Counted from the first letter of the stretch, positions 1 through 8,367 are shown. The stretch is 14,381 bases of DNA from JBOFCS01 sp051646185 (GCA_051646185.1 JBOFCS010000020.1:1-14381); one strand, 5' to 3'. Made by a program: numbers and translations. The notes: generated by a model not told the origin, from the letters alone.

Positions 1-2162
1 TCTGCGCTATCAAACATTCGTTCAAGGATTCTTCGCAGCCGAATCGGATCTAACAGCGACAACAACATCTGCGGTTCTTCATCTGAACCAAAAAGCAAGG
101 GGCCAATGAGCTCCGGTCTTCGCCGCTGCAACCAACGGAACCGTGCAGCGACATCTGGACACTCCTTAGGTATCCAGCTCGGCACCTCCGTTGCACCTAA
201 AATTGGCAGCAACCCCACCATCGAACGCACCCGCATCGGCTGCACGTTTCCATCCGGAGAAACAAGTACATCGTAATAAAAAGAGTCTTCGTCATGCCAC
301 AGTGAAATATTGTGTGAATCAAGAGTATTCATTGCTTTTGCAATAGATAAAAAATGCTCAAGAAATTTTGTTGCCACATCGTCCCAAGCTTTATCATAAC
401 GGGAAAGCTCAAGGGCAATTTTAAACATCTGCTGGCAATAAAAAGCCATCCAACTCGTAGCATCAGACTGTTCCAGTCGGTATCCAGGAGGCAGCGGTGC
501 CGATCTGTTAAATAACCCGATGTTATCCATCCCCAAAAATCCGCCTTCAAAAATATTGGACCCATCGGCGTCTTTACGGTTGACCCACCAGGAAAAATTG
601 AGTAGTAACTTGGTGAATACTCGAATAAGAAAATCACGATCTTGGGATCCATCAATTCGGTAAACATGCCATGCTGCCCAAGCATGCACCGGAGGGTTAA
701 CGTCACCAAATTCCCATTCATATGCTGGCAATTGCCCATTGGGGTGCATAGACCACTCTCTGCACATCAACACCAGTTGCTCTTTAGCGAAGTCAGGATC
801 AACATGCGCTAACGGAATAGCATGAAAAGCTAAGTCCCACGCCGCAAACCACGGGTATTCCCATTCATCAGGCATGGAAATAACATCGGCAAGAGCCAAA
901 TGCGTCCAGGCTGTATTGCGCTCCCCTTTTTCACGACGTTGCGCTGGCGATGGTCCACCTACTGGATCACCATGCAACCATTGATCTACGTCATAACGAT
1001 ATAACTGCTTGCCCCACAACAACCCTGCATAAGCCCGTCGAGCCACATGACGATCTTGTTCGGACAGTCTGCTGTCAATGACTTCTGCATAAAACTCATC
1101 AGCTTCTGCTTTACGTAAAAAATTCACTTCCTCAAAATCTGAACTAAAGGTACTGCTCTGAGGTTTTTCTTGAGACAGCCGTAGGCGTACCGATACTGTT
1201 TGCCCAGGTGCAATATCATCAAACTGGTACCAAAAAGCTACTTTTGTCCCTCGTAATTCCGGATTGACTGCCCCACCATCGCCATCAACAATTCGATCAT
1301 TGATGCCATCTTTTACATAAGCAGAAAGATTCTTTTCTGCCCCAAAAAGTTTCACATCATTTGTTTCATTATCACAAAAGAGCAACTGAGGATTTCCCTC
1401 TGCGCAAAGAAAATACCTACCTAGTTGACTATGCGAAACTTCTACCACAGCAATATTTTTAATGTCAGAGCTAGTGTATGCGATCTCAGAACGGCGGTCA
1501 TCTCGACCCCAAGACCACGTGTTCCTTAGCCATAGTTGAGGAAGTAGATCAAGACTAGCTGATTGCGGACCGTGATTAGTCACCGAAATAGTGATGCACA
1601 TATCCTCAGCCGTTGCTTTGGCATAAGTGAACTGAACATCAAAAAATCGGTTCTCATCAAAAATACCAGTGTCGGCAAGCTCATACTCGCGTTCATCTCG
1701 ACCACGAGCAGCGTTTTCTTCCCGAAGTTTCTGATAGGGGTACTCCATCTGTGGATACCGGTACAGCCACTGCATCCAACTATGGGTTGGCGTACCATCA
1801 ATCGCCCACCAGTATTCTTTGACATCTTCCCCATGATTGCCTTCACTGTTGGTCAGCCCAAACAACCGCTCCTTAAGAATGGGGTCTTTCCTATTCCACA
1901 GTGCAGCAGCAAAATTAATAAAACCAAAGCGGTCGCAAATCCCACCAATACCATCTTCACCCCACCGATACGCCCGAGATACCGCTTGGTCAAAAGGAAA
2001 AGCCGACCAAGCATTACCATCTTCAGAATAATCTTCTCGAACTGTCCCCCATTGCCTCCCCGAGAGATACGGCCCCCATAGCCGCCACGGTCCAGTTACC
2101 CCTGGAACCTGCTTGAGCCGCTGCTCTTCAACACCGCGAGGCCCCACTGCGCGCTTGTCCAT
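1..2162 (-). CDS. GH63/MGH1-like glucosidase (3' end cut by window edge)
   Basis: One uninterrupted frame gives 720 residues and runs off the left edge. From memory the family is about 880-900 residues long, so the C-terminus is missing. These proteins have an N-terminal beta-rich domain and a C-terminal (alpha/alpha)6 barrel and are annotated as glucosidases of the mannosyl-oligosaccharide glucosidase or mannosylglycerate hydrolase-like group; the substrate here is unknown. Family signatures seen: SEGNHGEDVKEYWW (about 106-119), PTHSWMQWLYRYPQ (125-138), WEYPWFAAWDLAFH (434-447), HPNGQLPAYEWEFGDVNPP (473-491), NFSWWVNRKD (522-531), FEGGFLGMDNIG (538-549) and RVRSMVGLLP (644-653). D443 in the AAWD motif is the likely general acid; the base may lie beyond the edge. 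The ATG is preceded by AAGGA seven bases upstream, and an in-frame TAG lies 21 bases upstream of the ATG, so the start is secure. No signal peptide is visible, so it is probably cytoplasmic. The gene lies 80 bp downstream of the Lrp gene on the same strand. Confidence 0.85.
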   Translation of the reverse strand, partial: MDKRAVGPRGVEEQRLKQVPGVTGPWRLWGPYLSGRQWGTVREDYSEDGNAWSAFPFDQAVSRAYRWGEDGIGGICDRFGFINFAAALWNRKDPILKERLFGLTNSEGNHGEDVKEYWWAIDGTPTHSWMQWLYRYPQMEYPYQKLREENAARGRDEREYELADTGIFDENRFFDVQFTYAKATAEDMCITISVTNHGPQSASLDLLPQLWLRNTWSWGRDDRRSEIAYTSSDIKNIAVVEVSHSQLGRYFLCAEGNPQLLFCDNETNDVKLFGAEKNLSAYVKDGINDRIVDGDGGAVNPELRGTKVAFWYQFDDIAPGQTVSVRLRLSQEKPQSSTFSSDFEEVNFLRKAEADEFYAEVIDSRLSEQDRHVARRAYAGLLWGKQLYRYDVDQWLHGDPVGGPSPAQRREKGERNTAWTHLALADVISMPDEWEYPWFAAWDLAFHAIPLAHVDPDFAKEQLVLMCREWSMHPNGQLPAYEWEFGDVNPPVHAWAAWHVYRIDGSQDRDFLIRVFTKLLLNFSWWVNRKDADGSNIFEGGFLGMDNIGLFNRSAPLPPGYRLEQSDATSWMAFYCQQMFKIALELSRYDKAWDDVATKFLEHFLSIAKAMNTLDSHNISLWHDEDSFYYDVLVSPDGNVQPMRVRSMVGLLPILGATEVPSWIPKECPDVAARFRWLQRRRPELIGPLLFGSDEEPQMLLSLLDPIRLRRILERMFDSA

Positions 2163-2242
2163 CCAGACATCCTTACACGAGATGTACTAAAAGTGCTCAC
2201 CATCAATCACTTTTTCTTTTGCCCTTCGCTTATCGGTAGAAC

Positions 2243-2797
2243 TCACCTCAGCGGGGCACTGCCACGTAAATGCTCAAAGACCAGCGAAGTCTGGGTACCC
2301 GCCACTTCAGGGCGCGCATTTAAGTTCTCCACCACAAATCGTCGAAGATCTTCAGTATCGGATGCTGCAACATGCAGCAGATAATCATCGGCCCCGGCCA
2401 AAAAATACACATCAATAACTTCAGGCAAGGTACTGATCTGCTTCACAAAAGAGCGGATTGAACCTCGGGCGTGCGACTGTAAACTCACCGCAATCATCGC
2501 GCGCAGAGGTCTCCCTAAAGCAACCGGGTCAATATCGGCAAAAAACCCACGGATTACTCCGCTGTCAAGGAGTCTACGTACCCTACCGTGGCAGGTCGAT
2601 GGTGCAATTCCCACCACTTCAGCCAAAGCGCTATTGGATATACGTGCGTCACCTTGAAGATATTCAATGATCCTGTGGTCGATCTCATCAAGATCTGCTG
2701 GACGTATCGGTAACCCCGCCTCGGTCCGTGCACCCTGCTGAATATTATTCGAGCGGACAGAATTCCTTACTCCCAAATACGAATAATCATCGTTCAT
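2243..2797 (-). CDS. aldR: Lrp/AsnC-family regulator, probable AldR (controls ald)
   Basis: 184 residues. An N-terminal HTH (about 36-95, core LDEIDHRIIEYLQGDAR then a helix-turn-helix ending near VIRGFF) is followed by a RAM effector-binding domain (about 98-177) with the typical GADDYLLHV segment near 135-143. It is divergent from ald, which is the arrangement of AldR and ald in mycobacteria, where AldR controls ald in response to alanine and autoregulates (family knowledge). The frame stays open to an ATG at 2824. I prefer the ATG at 2797 because a TATACT element ends 7 bases upstream of it, no Shine-Dalgarno is seen, and the region before it carries an operator-like repeat. The first 35 residues before the HTH are unusual for Lrp proteins and may be disordered; a later start is possible. 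The symbol is assigned by synteny. Confidence 0.85.
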   Translation of the reverse strand: MNDDYSYLGVRNSVRSNNIQQGARTEAGLPIRPADLDEIDHRIIEYLQGDARISNSALAEVVGIAPSTCHGRVRRLLDSGVIRGFFADIDPVALGRPLRAMIAVSLQSHARGSIRSFVKQISTLPEVIDVYFLAGADDYLLHVAASDTEDLRRFVVENLNARPEVAGTQTSLVFEHLRGSAPLR

Positions 2798-2844
2798 TTC
2801 TTGAGTATACAGAATAATCATCATATCTATTGCAGATAATCCGA
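2781..2844. promoter_or_regulatory. Operator-like repeats between lrp and ald
   Basis: The 11-mer GAATAATCATC occurs twice in the same orientation, at 2781-2791 and 2812-2822. The spacing is 31 bp, about three helical turns. A degenerate relative (AGATAATCCG) starts at 2834, and an inverted copy of CGAATAAT (2780-2787) lies at 2744-2751. Both exact copies fit, as I recall it, the published AldR motif (GW, two bases, three mostly A/T bases, two bases, WC). They flank the lrp -10 element and lie upstream of ald, which fits autorepression and control of ald. Assignment to this regulator is an inference. Confidence 0.5.
2804..2809 (-). promoter_or_regulatory. -10 element of the lrp/aldR promoter
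   Basis: On the minus strand the hexamer is TATACT (5 of 6 to TATAAT), followed by six bases and then the ATG at 2797. This spacing puts the transcription start at or beside the start codon, as in a leaderless mRNA. No good -35 hexamer is visible 16-18 bp upstream. Confidence 0.5.
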
Positions 2845-2862
2845 TAGTTCTTCACACTTAAG

Positions 2863-2868
2863 CATAAT
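2863..2868 (+). promoter_or_regulatory. Possible -10 element of the ald promoter
   Basis: CATAAT (5 of 6 to TATAAT) lies 27 bases before the ald ATG. No convincing -35 element is seen at the right distance, which would fit a promoter that needs an activator bound at the upstream repeats. Confidence 0.35.
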
Positions 2869-2895
2869 TTCCGAACCGGCATCAAGGAGTAGAAA

Positions 2896-4011
2896 ATGCG
2901 TATCGGCATTCCCCGTGAGATCAAGAACAATGAATACCGCGTTGCCATTACCCCTTCTGGGGTTTGCGAACTAACCCGACGTGGACATGAAGTGCTTATC
3001 GAATCTGAAGCTGGAATTGGCTCTTCAATTACCGATAATGAATTTAAAGAAGCTGGCGCCCAAATAATTTCGAGCGCAAATCAAGTATGGAGCGATGCTG
3101 ATCTACTCCTCAAAGTAAAGGAACCTATCCAATCTGAGTACTCACTTATGCGCGAGGGTCAAACGCTTTTTACCTACCTTCATTTAGCGGCATCCTACGC
3201 CTGTACGGAGGCCCTACTTGCCTCTAAGACAACCTCAATCGCTTACGAAACCGTACAAACCGCCGATGGTGCCTTGCCTCTCCTGGCACCCATGAGCGAA
3301 GTTGCAGGTCGCCTCGCCCCGCAAGTGGGCTCCTATCACCTCATGAGTGCCCAAGGCGGGCGAGGAGTACTGCCCGGCGGTGTCCCCGGAGTTAAACCCG
3401 CCGAAGTAGTTGTCATCGGTGGCGGCACTTCTGGATATAACGCTGCGCGAGTTGCCAGCGGAATGGGTGCTCAAGTCAGTGTATTTGACCTTGACCTCAC
3501 TAAATTACGGTCTATAGATACAGAATTTAACGGAAAGATACGCACTCAATACTCCAGCACCCTCGAATTAGAAGACTCGATTAAAAATGCCGATCTCGTT
3601 ATCGGTGCAGTTTTAGTTCCTGGAGCCAAAGCACCCAAACTAGTATCCAATACTCTAGTATCCCAGATGAAACCAGGTTCAGTACTCGTTGACATTGCCA
3701 TAGACCAAGGTGGATGCTTTACCGATTCCCGACCTACCACTCATGATGAACCAACCTACCGCGTCCACGACTCGGTTTTCTATTGCGTAGCCAATATGCC
3801 TGGGGCAGTTCCTCGTACTTCAACATTTGCCCTAACAAACGCCACACTTCCCTATCTGATACAGCTCGCTGATAAAGGCTGGCGGATGGCCTGCAACGCT
3901 AATCAAGCACTGGCACAAGGCTTAAGTACGCATGAAGGTGCACTATTGAATAAGCTAGTCGCAGATGACTTAGAACTAAACTATACTGACCTACAAGAAT
4001 TACTCAGTTAG
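2896..4011 (+). CDS. ald: Alanine dehydrogenase
   Basis: Catalyses the NAD-dependent reversible deamination of L-alanine to pyruvate and ammonium; cytoplasmic, usually hexameric. It has 371 residues, the same length as the M. tuberculosis enzyme. Key residues sit at the canonical positions: R15 and K75 (substrate), H96 (catalytic), S134, D198 (adenosine ribose of NAD) and D270 (catalytic). The Rossmann glycine motif GGGTSG is at 175-180, and the N-terminal IGIPREIKNNEYRVAITP signature is present. The start is fixed by AAGGAG at 2884-2889, six bases before the ATG. It is divergent from the Lrp regulator and probably controlled by it. It converges on the peptidase gene with 25 bp between stop codons. 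The oxidoreductase gene that, as I recall, follows ald in M. tuberculosis is absent here. Confidence 0.97.
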   Translation: MRIGIPREIKNNEYRVAITPSGVCELTRRGHEVLIESEAGIGSSITDNEFKEAGAQIISSANQVWSDADLLLKVKEPIQSEYSLMREGQTLFTYLHLAASYACTEALLASKTTSIAYETVQTADGALPLLAPMSEVAGRLAPQVGSYHLMSAQGGRGVLPGGVPGVKPAEVVVIGGGTSGYNAARVASGMGAQVSVFDLDLTKLRSIDTEFNGKIRTQYSSTLELEDSIKNADLVIGAVLVPGAKAPKLVSNTLVSQMKPGSVLVDIAIDQGGCFTDSRPTTHDEPTYRVHDSVFYCVANMPGAVPRTSTFALTNATLPYLIQLADKGWRMACNANQALAQGLSTHEGALLNKLVADDLELNYTDLQELLS

Positions 4012-4029
4012 CACCGAAGGCCCCTAACT
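4006..4029 (+). terminator. Weak hairpin at the ald / pepR convergent junction
   Basis: AGTTAG (4006-4011, including the ald stop codon) pairs with CTAACT (4024-4029) across a 12-base loop, and TTTATA follows. The stem is only 6 bp and AT-rich, so it is at best a weak terminator. Confidence 0.3.
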
Positions 4030-4036
4030 TTTATAC

Positions 4037-5323
4037 TTAAACACGAACAAGGTCGCGCACCGCTCGCGGCAAAGCCCGCTTCGACTGATACGGGCCCACT
4101 ACAACTACGCCCATTGGCTCGGTAAGAACAAGCTTGGCAACAGAATTCACATCTTCGACGGTCACTTTGTTAATGTGCTCAAGGGTCTGCTCGATACTGT
4201 GATGATTACCGTAATTAAGTTCACTTCGTCCGATACGATTCATCCTCGAAGAAGAATCTTCAAGGCCAAGGACCAATCCACCACGCAAAGAACCTTGTGC
4301 CCGTGCGCATTCTTCAGTTGTAATTCCCTCTGATACAACGTAGCTAAGAACCTCCCGAGTTACAGTCACTACATCATCAAGTTTGTCAGGAGAGCAACCT
4401 GCATACACCGAAAAAGCACCCGCATCAGCAAAAGTATCCACACTGGAGTACACCGAATACGCCAACCCACGTGACTCTCGAATTTCTTGAAAGAGTCTAG
4501 AACTTAAGCCACCACCGAGAGCAGTGTTAAGCACTGACAGTGCCCAACGATTCGGTGAATGCCGACCTAAAGCTCTGACACCTAAACAAACATGCGCCTG
4601 CTCACCTTCACGGCTCACTAAGGTTAAACCTGGCTTACCTGAAAACTTTTCACCACCACGTCGCACCGGAATAGGCTTAGCACCAGAACCCAGATGGCCT
4701 TTAAAAGCCTTACGCACAAGCGCAACCACTTCTTGATGATCCACATTCCCCGCAACAGCAACAACCATACGATCTGGGGTATATCGGCGACGATGAAAAG
4801 AACGAAGCTGGGAGCGGGTCATGGATTCAATAGAATCCACACTACCAATCACCGGACGGCCAATCGGGTGGTCACCAAACATGGTTTCTAAAAAAGCATC
4901 AGCAAGCAGATCTTCGGGATCATCATCACGCATGGCGATTTCCTCAAGCACCACTGCACGCTCAACTTCAACATCAGAAGTCAAACATTGCCCCCGTAGG
5001 ACAACATCACTTACTAGATCTATAGCAAGACCAAGATCAGCATCTAAAACATGTGCATAATAACAGGTTTGCTCTTTAGAAGTGAAGGCATTTAACTCAC
5101 CTCCAACGGCATCAATTGATTGCGCAATATCAATAGCGGTGCGGGTAGGCGTGGACTTAAAAAGCAAATGCTCCAAAAAGTGAGCGGCTCCGGCAACACT
5201 TCGGCCTTCATCTCGGGAACCTACTCCCACCCAGATGCCCACCGAAGCCGAACGTACACCAGAAACAAACTCAGTCACTACCCGTAAACCACCGGGGAGC
5301 AAAGTACGTTTGACACCAATCAT
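4037..5323 (-). CDS. pepR: M16-family zinc metalloprotease (processing-peptidase type)
   Basis: 428 residues, close to the length of mycobacterial PepR (about 438). The zinc site of inverzincins is present: HFLEH at residues 48-52 (H48 and H52 ligands, E51 catalytic) with the third ligand in VVLEEIAMRDDDPEDL near E127/E128. The C-terminal M16 half carries the conserved GGGLSSRLFQEIRESRGLAY segment. Its substrates are unknown; relatives include mitochondrial processing peptidase and pitrilysin. The frame is open to an ATG at 5374, but that codon lies inside the stem-loop after pnp. The ATG at 5323 has AGGA seven bases upstream (5331-5334) and gives the family N-terminus, so I chose it. It lies 73 bp downstream of pnp on the same strand, the order also found in mycobacteria. 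Confidence 0.93.
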   Translation of the reverse strand: MIGVKRTLLPGGLRVVTEFVSGVRSASVGIWVGVGSRDEGRSVAGAAHFLEHLLFKSTPTRTAIDIAQSIDAVGGELNAFTSKEQTCYYAHVLDADLGLAIDLVSDVVLRGQCLTSDVEVERAVVLEEIAMRDDDPEDLLADAFLETMFGDHPIGRPVIGSVDSIESMTRSQLRSFHRRRYTPDRMVVAVAGNVDHQEVVALVRKAFKGHLGSGAKPIPVRRGGEKFSGKPGLTLVSREGEQAHVCLGVRALGRHSPNRWALSVLNTALGGGLSSRLFQEIRESRGLAYSVYSSVDTFADAGAFSVYAGCSPDKLDDVVTVTREVLSYVVSEGITTEECARAQGSLRGGLVLGLEDSSSRMNRIGRSELNYGNHHSIEQTLEHINKVTVEDVNSVAKLVLTEPMGVVVVGPYQSKRALPRAVRDLVRV

Positions 5324-5341
5324 ATTTTCATCCTGGGTTGC

Positions 5342-5386
5342 CGAAAGGCCCCTAGCCACAGTCGCACTGCGCATAGGGGCCTTTCG
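5342..5386 (-). terminator. Strong stem-loop between pnp and pepR
   Basis: CGAAAGGCCCCTA (5342-5354) and TAGGGGCCTTTCG (5374-5386) form a perfect 13-bp stem. The 19-base loop holds a second small hairpin (CAGT, CGC, ACTG). It begins 10 bp after the pnp stop. There is no long T-tract beyond the TTT inside the stem, so it may end only part of the transcripts or stabilise the pnp 3' end. Confidence 0.65.
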
Positions 5387-5396
5387 TATGTTGCGC

Positions 5397-7649
5397 TTAC
5401 TCAGCCGAGTCCGCCGCTACCGGCTCAGCAGCTGAAGCAACTTCTGCTTCAGCATTATCCTCTACCGGAACCAGGCTGATCTTGCCTCGATTATCGATAT
5501 CAGCGATCTCTACCCGGATTTTTGATCCAACACTGACCACATCCTCAACCTTAGCAATCCGCTTGCCACTTCCAAGCTTGGAAATATGAACGAGCCCATC
5601 ACGTCCAGGAAGCAAAGAAACAAAAGCCCCGAATGCTGTTGTCTTAACTACAGTTCCAAGGAACCTCTCGCCAACTTTAGGCAACTGTGGGTTCGCAATC
5701 GAATTGATCATATCGATGGCAGCCTGAGCAGATGGACCGTCAGCTGCACCAACGTAGACTGTGCCGTCATCTTCAATAGAGATATTGGCACCGGTCTGTT
5801 CGGTGATCGAGTTAATCATCTTGCCTTTTGGCCCAATAACCTCACCGATCTTGTCCACAGGGACCTTGATCGCAGTGACCCGAGGAGCAAAAGGACTCAT
5901 CTCATCAGGAGCATCAATAGCCTCGGCCATCACCTCAAGAATGGTGATACGAGCGTCCTTAGCCTGAGCTAAAGCACCAGCAAGCACCTGAGAAGGGATA
6001 CCGTCAAGCTTGGTGTCAAGCTGAAGCGCTGTAACAAAGTCTTTAGTGCCAGCACATTTGAAGTCCATATCACCAAAAGCATCTTCAGCACCAAGGATAT
6101 CGGTGAGAGCCACATAACGGGTTTCACCATTGACCTCATCCGAGACCAATCCCATCGCGATACCAGCAACCGGAGCACGAAGTGGCACACCAGCATTCAG
6201 TAAAGACAAAGTCGATGCGCAAACAGATCCCATAGATGTTGAACCGTTTGAGCCTAATGCCTCAGAAACCTGACGGATTGCGTAAGGGAACTCTTCGCGG
6301 CTAGGCAATACTGGAATCAACGCACGCTCAGCCAATGCCCCATGTCCAATTTCGCGGCGTTTTGGCGAACCTACCCGACCAGTTTCACCGGTTGAATACG
6401 GTGGGAAGTTGTAATGGTGCATATAACGCTTGCTTGTTTCTGGCCCAAGCGAATCCACCTGCTGCGCCATTTTCACCATATCCAAAGTGGTGACACCCAT
6501 AATCTGAGTTTCGCCACGCTCGAATAGAGCGCTTCCGTGTGCACGAGGGATAATTGCCACTTCAGCGGCGAGAGAACGAATATCAGTAATACCGCGTCCA
6601 TCAATTCGGAAGTGGTCCTTCAAGATGCGCTGACGAACCAGTTTCTTAGTCAGCGAGCGGAAAGCCGCGCCCAGTTCTTTTTCACGACCTTCAAAGGTGT
6701 TTCCCAAACTTTCAAGAACCTGAACTTTTACCTCATCGGTCTTGTCGTCGCGCTCTTGCTTGTTTGCAATTGTGAGCACCTCAGCTAACTGCGCCTGAGC
6801 AGCGGCTTCCACTGCGGCAAAAACATCTTCCCCATAAGCAGGGAATACTGGGTAGTCACCGGTGGGTTTTGCTGCCTTGGAAGCAAGCTCTTGCTGCGCG
6901 GTACATAATGCCGCAATGAATGGCTTTGCAGCTTCAAGGCCTTCCGCCACAACAGCTTCAGTGGGAGCCTGGGCTCCCGCAGCAATTTTATCGATAACAG
7001 TTTCAGTTGCTTCGGCTTCCACCATCATGATGGCAACATCAGCGTCTTTGCCTGAACCCGAAACAATTCGACCGGCAACAACCATGTCGAATACGGCGCC
7101 CTCAAGCTGTTCGACAGTAGGGAAACCTACCCACTGTCCATCAATCAGTGCTACTCGAACACCACCAACAGGACCGGAAAACGGCAAGCCCGCAATTTGA
7201 GTAGATGCAGAGGCTGCGTTGATCGCAACTACATCGTAAAAGTCATTAGGGTTGAGACTGAGAACGGTGACAACAACCTGAATCTCATTACGTAATCCAT
7301 CAACAAACGACGGACGCAATGGACGGTCAATAAGACGGCAAGTCAAAATTGCATCGGTTGACGGGCGTCCCTCCCTGCGGAAGAACGAACCAGGAATACG
7401 CCCAGCCGCATACATACGTTCTTCAACGTCAACAGTCAGCGGGAAAAAATCAAAGTGATCTTTAGGCTGCTTACTTGCGGTGGTGGCAGAAAGCAGCATG
7501 GTCTCGTCATCAAGATAGGCAACCACGGCCCCTGCAGCTTGCTGAGCCAGTCGCCCAGTTTCGAAGCGAATGGTGCGGGTGCCAAAGCTCCCGTTGTCAA
7601 GAACGGCCGTGGCTTCGAACACGCCTTCTTCAATTTCAGTAACAGACAT
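5397..7649 (-). CDS. pnp: Polynucleotide phosphorylase (PNPase / GpsI)
   Basis: A 3'-to-5' phosphorolytic exoribonuclease, trimeric and cytoplasmic, acting in mRNA decay. It has 750 residues. First RNase PH domain: about 10-150, with FFRREGR at 89-95 and RLIDRPLRP at 105-113. Second RNase PH domain: about 345-580, with [14 protein letters not shown] at 467-480 and the catalytic [10 protein letters not shown], where D523, D529 and K531 match E. coli D486, D492 and K494. KH domain: about 588-652, with GPKGK at 606-610. S1 domain: about 658-730. A short acidic Ala/Glu-rich tail follows. The frame stays open 51 codons upstream to 7802, but the family N-terminus ([15 protein letters not shown]) begins at the ATG at 7649, so the longer form is rejected. 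AGAGGA and AAGAG stretches lie upstream, a little far for an ideal Shine-Dalgarno. Confidence 0.97.
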   Translation of the reverse strand: MSVTEIEEGVFEATAVLDNGSFGTRTIRFETGRLAQQAAGAVVAYLDDETMLLSATTASKQPKDHFDFFPLTVDVEERMYAAGRIPGSFFRREGRPSTDAILTCRLIDRPLRPSFVDGLRNEIQVVVTVLSLNPNDFYDVVAINAASASTQIAGLPFSGPVGGVRVALIDGQWVGFPTVEQLEGAVFDMVVAGRIVSGSGKDADVAIMMVEAEATETVIDKIAAGAQAPTEAVVAEGLEAAKPFIAALCTAQQELASKAAKPTGDYPVFPAYGEDVFAAVEAAAQAQLAEVLTIANKQERDDKTDEVKVQVLESLGNTFEGREKELGAAFRSLTKKLVRQRILKDHFRIDGRGITDIRSLAAEVAIIPRAHGSALFERGETQIMGVTTLDMVKMAQQVDSLGPETSKRYMHHYNFPPYSTGETGRVGSPKRREIGHGALAERALIPVLPSREEFPYAIRQVSEALGSNGSTSMGSVCASTLSLLNAGVPLRAPVAGIAMGLVSDEVNGETRYVALTDILGAEDAFGDMDFKCAGTKDFVTALQLDTKLDGIPSQVLAGALAQAKDARITILEVMAEAIDAPDEMSPFAPRVTAIKVPVDKIGEVIGPKGKMINSITEQTGANISIEDDGTVYVGAADGPSAQAAIDMINSIANPQLPKVGERFLGTVVKTTAFGAFVSLLPGRDGLVHISKLGSGKRIAKVEDVVSVGSKIRVEIADIDNRGKISLVPVEDNAEAEVASAAEPVAADSAE

Positions 7650-7910
7650 AGATTTTCTCTTCGTCCTCTCGTCTTTTTTCGTATGGTCACATTGCACACA
7701 AGAAGGCGCCAGATATTGATCTGACGAATACCCACTGCTTAGCGGCGGCGGCCATCGATCGAAGTTGTCGGAAATTGTGCACGCAACACACACTTCCGGC
7801 AACCACTACCGAGGACCGACCACTGAGATTAGGCAATCTTGCGACAAGACTGCGCCGGTGATTGTCTCACCAACCCAGGAACTTAAGGGAAAGATTTAAG
7901 TCCGCAAAAA
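7650..7910 (-). promoter_or_regulatory. Long 5' leader of pnp
   Basis: About 260 bases lie between the pnp promoter candidate and the ATG, with no convincing gene. On either strand a bulged stem is possible at 7824-7869: TGAGA and CAATC pair with GATTG and TCTCA, or alternatively TCTTG pairs with CAAGA around a CGA loop. A shorter hairpin, CAGAT/ATCTG, lies close to the start codon. Long structured pnp leaders are known from E. coli, where PNPase and RNase III control pnp expression; a similar role here is only an inference. Confidence 0.35.
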
Positions 7911-7916
7911 ATGCCA

Positions 7917-7946
7917 AACATATTCTTGACCAAAAGCCCACGTCAA
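7917..7946 (-). promoter_or_regulatory. pnp promoter candidate
   Basis: On the minus strand TTGACG (7946-7941, 5 of 6 to the -35 consensus) is followed by an 18-bp spacer and TATGTT (7922-7917) as the -10 element. It lies between the rpsO terminator hairpin and pnp, so pnp could be transcribed separately from rpsO. Confidence 0.5.
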
Positions 7947-8005
7947 TCCTAACACCGCCAGAACTGTCCACGGCACATCTGAACATAAATGGAGTTAATC
8001 GTGTG

Positions 8006-8019
8006 ATAGCGAACGCTAT
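8006..8019. repeat. Short inverted repeat between rpsO and pnp
   Basis: ATAGCG, AA, CGCTAT: two 6-base arms separated by two bases. On the plus strand it runs into TTTTT. The loop is short for an RNA hairpin, so it may be a protein-binding site or a minor terminator. It lies about 60 bp upstream of the pnp -35 element. Confidence 0.4.
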
Positions 8020-8046
8020 TTTTGGTACACAAACACCTCAGATACT

Positions 8047-8083
8047 AAAACCTGGACGATACCGGCAGTATCGTCCAGGTTTT
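8047..8083. terminator. rpsO intrinsic terminator (bidirectional shape)
   Basis: A perfect 16-bp stem: AAAACCTGGACGATAC (8047-8062) pairs with GTATCGTCCAGGTTTT (8068-8083) around the 5-base loop CGGCA. With A-runs and T-runs at both ends it can work on either strand. It lies 14 bp beyond the rpsO stop, so its evident job is to end the rpsO transcript. Confidence 0.9.
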
Positions 8084-8097
8084 ATCAAAGAGGCTGC

Positions 8098-8367
8098 TTA
8101 GCGACGTAAACCAAGACGCTCAATGAGCGTACGGTAACGAGCCACATCAACCTTTGCAATGTACTTAAGCAAACGACGACGGCGACCAACAAGAAGCAAT
8201 AGACCACGACGGGAGTGGTGATCATGCTTATGCTTCTTAAGGTGCTCGGTAAGATCAACAATGCGCTTGGTAAGCATTGCTACCTGCGCCTCGGGAGAAC
8301 CAGTATCGGTCTCATGTAGGCCGTATTCGCCGAGGATCTGCTTCTTCTCTTCGGTGGTCAATGCCAC
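8098..8367 (-). CDS. rpsO: 30S ribosomal protein S15
   Basis: 89 residues, the normal length. It binds 16S rRNA early in assembly of the small-subunit platform. It reads (V/M)[15 protein letters not shown] and contains the conserved [31 protein letters not shown] and RRRRLLKYI segments. The start is GTG at 8367, six bases after AGGAG (8374-8378); the frame is open upstream to 8445, but that part has no family similarity. It lies 449 bp before pnp on the same strand, the classic rpsO-pnp pairing, with a strong terminator between them. Confidence 0.97.
   Translation of the reverse strand: MALTTEEKKQILGEYGLHETDTGSPEAQVAMLTKRIVDLTEHLKKHKHDHHSRRGLLLLVGRRRRLLKYIAKVDVARYRTLIERLGLRR

Noticed and set aside
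329..739. A 136-codon open frame on the minus strand
   Set aside because: It is a shifted frame inside the glucosidase coding sequence, which is open without interruption in its own frame from 2162 to the window edge.
1563..2081. A 172-codon open frame on the plus strand
   Set aside because: It lies wholly within the glucosidase gene on the opposite strand, which carries clear family motifs; the plus-strand product has no recognisable features.
2798..2824. Nine extra N-terminal residues of the Lrp regulator from the ATG at 2824
   Set aside because: This stretch carries the -10 element and part of an operator-like repeat, and the ATG at 2797 fits the promoter spacing better.
7650..7802. N-terminal 51-residue extension of PNPase
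   Set aside because: The extension has no family similarity, and the conserved PNPase N-terminus begins at the ATG at 7649; the extension falls in the untranslated leader.
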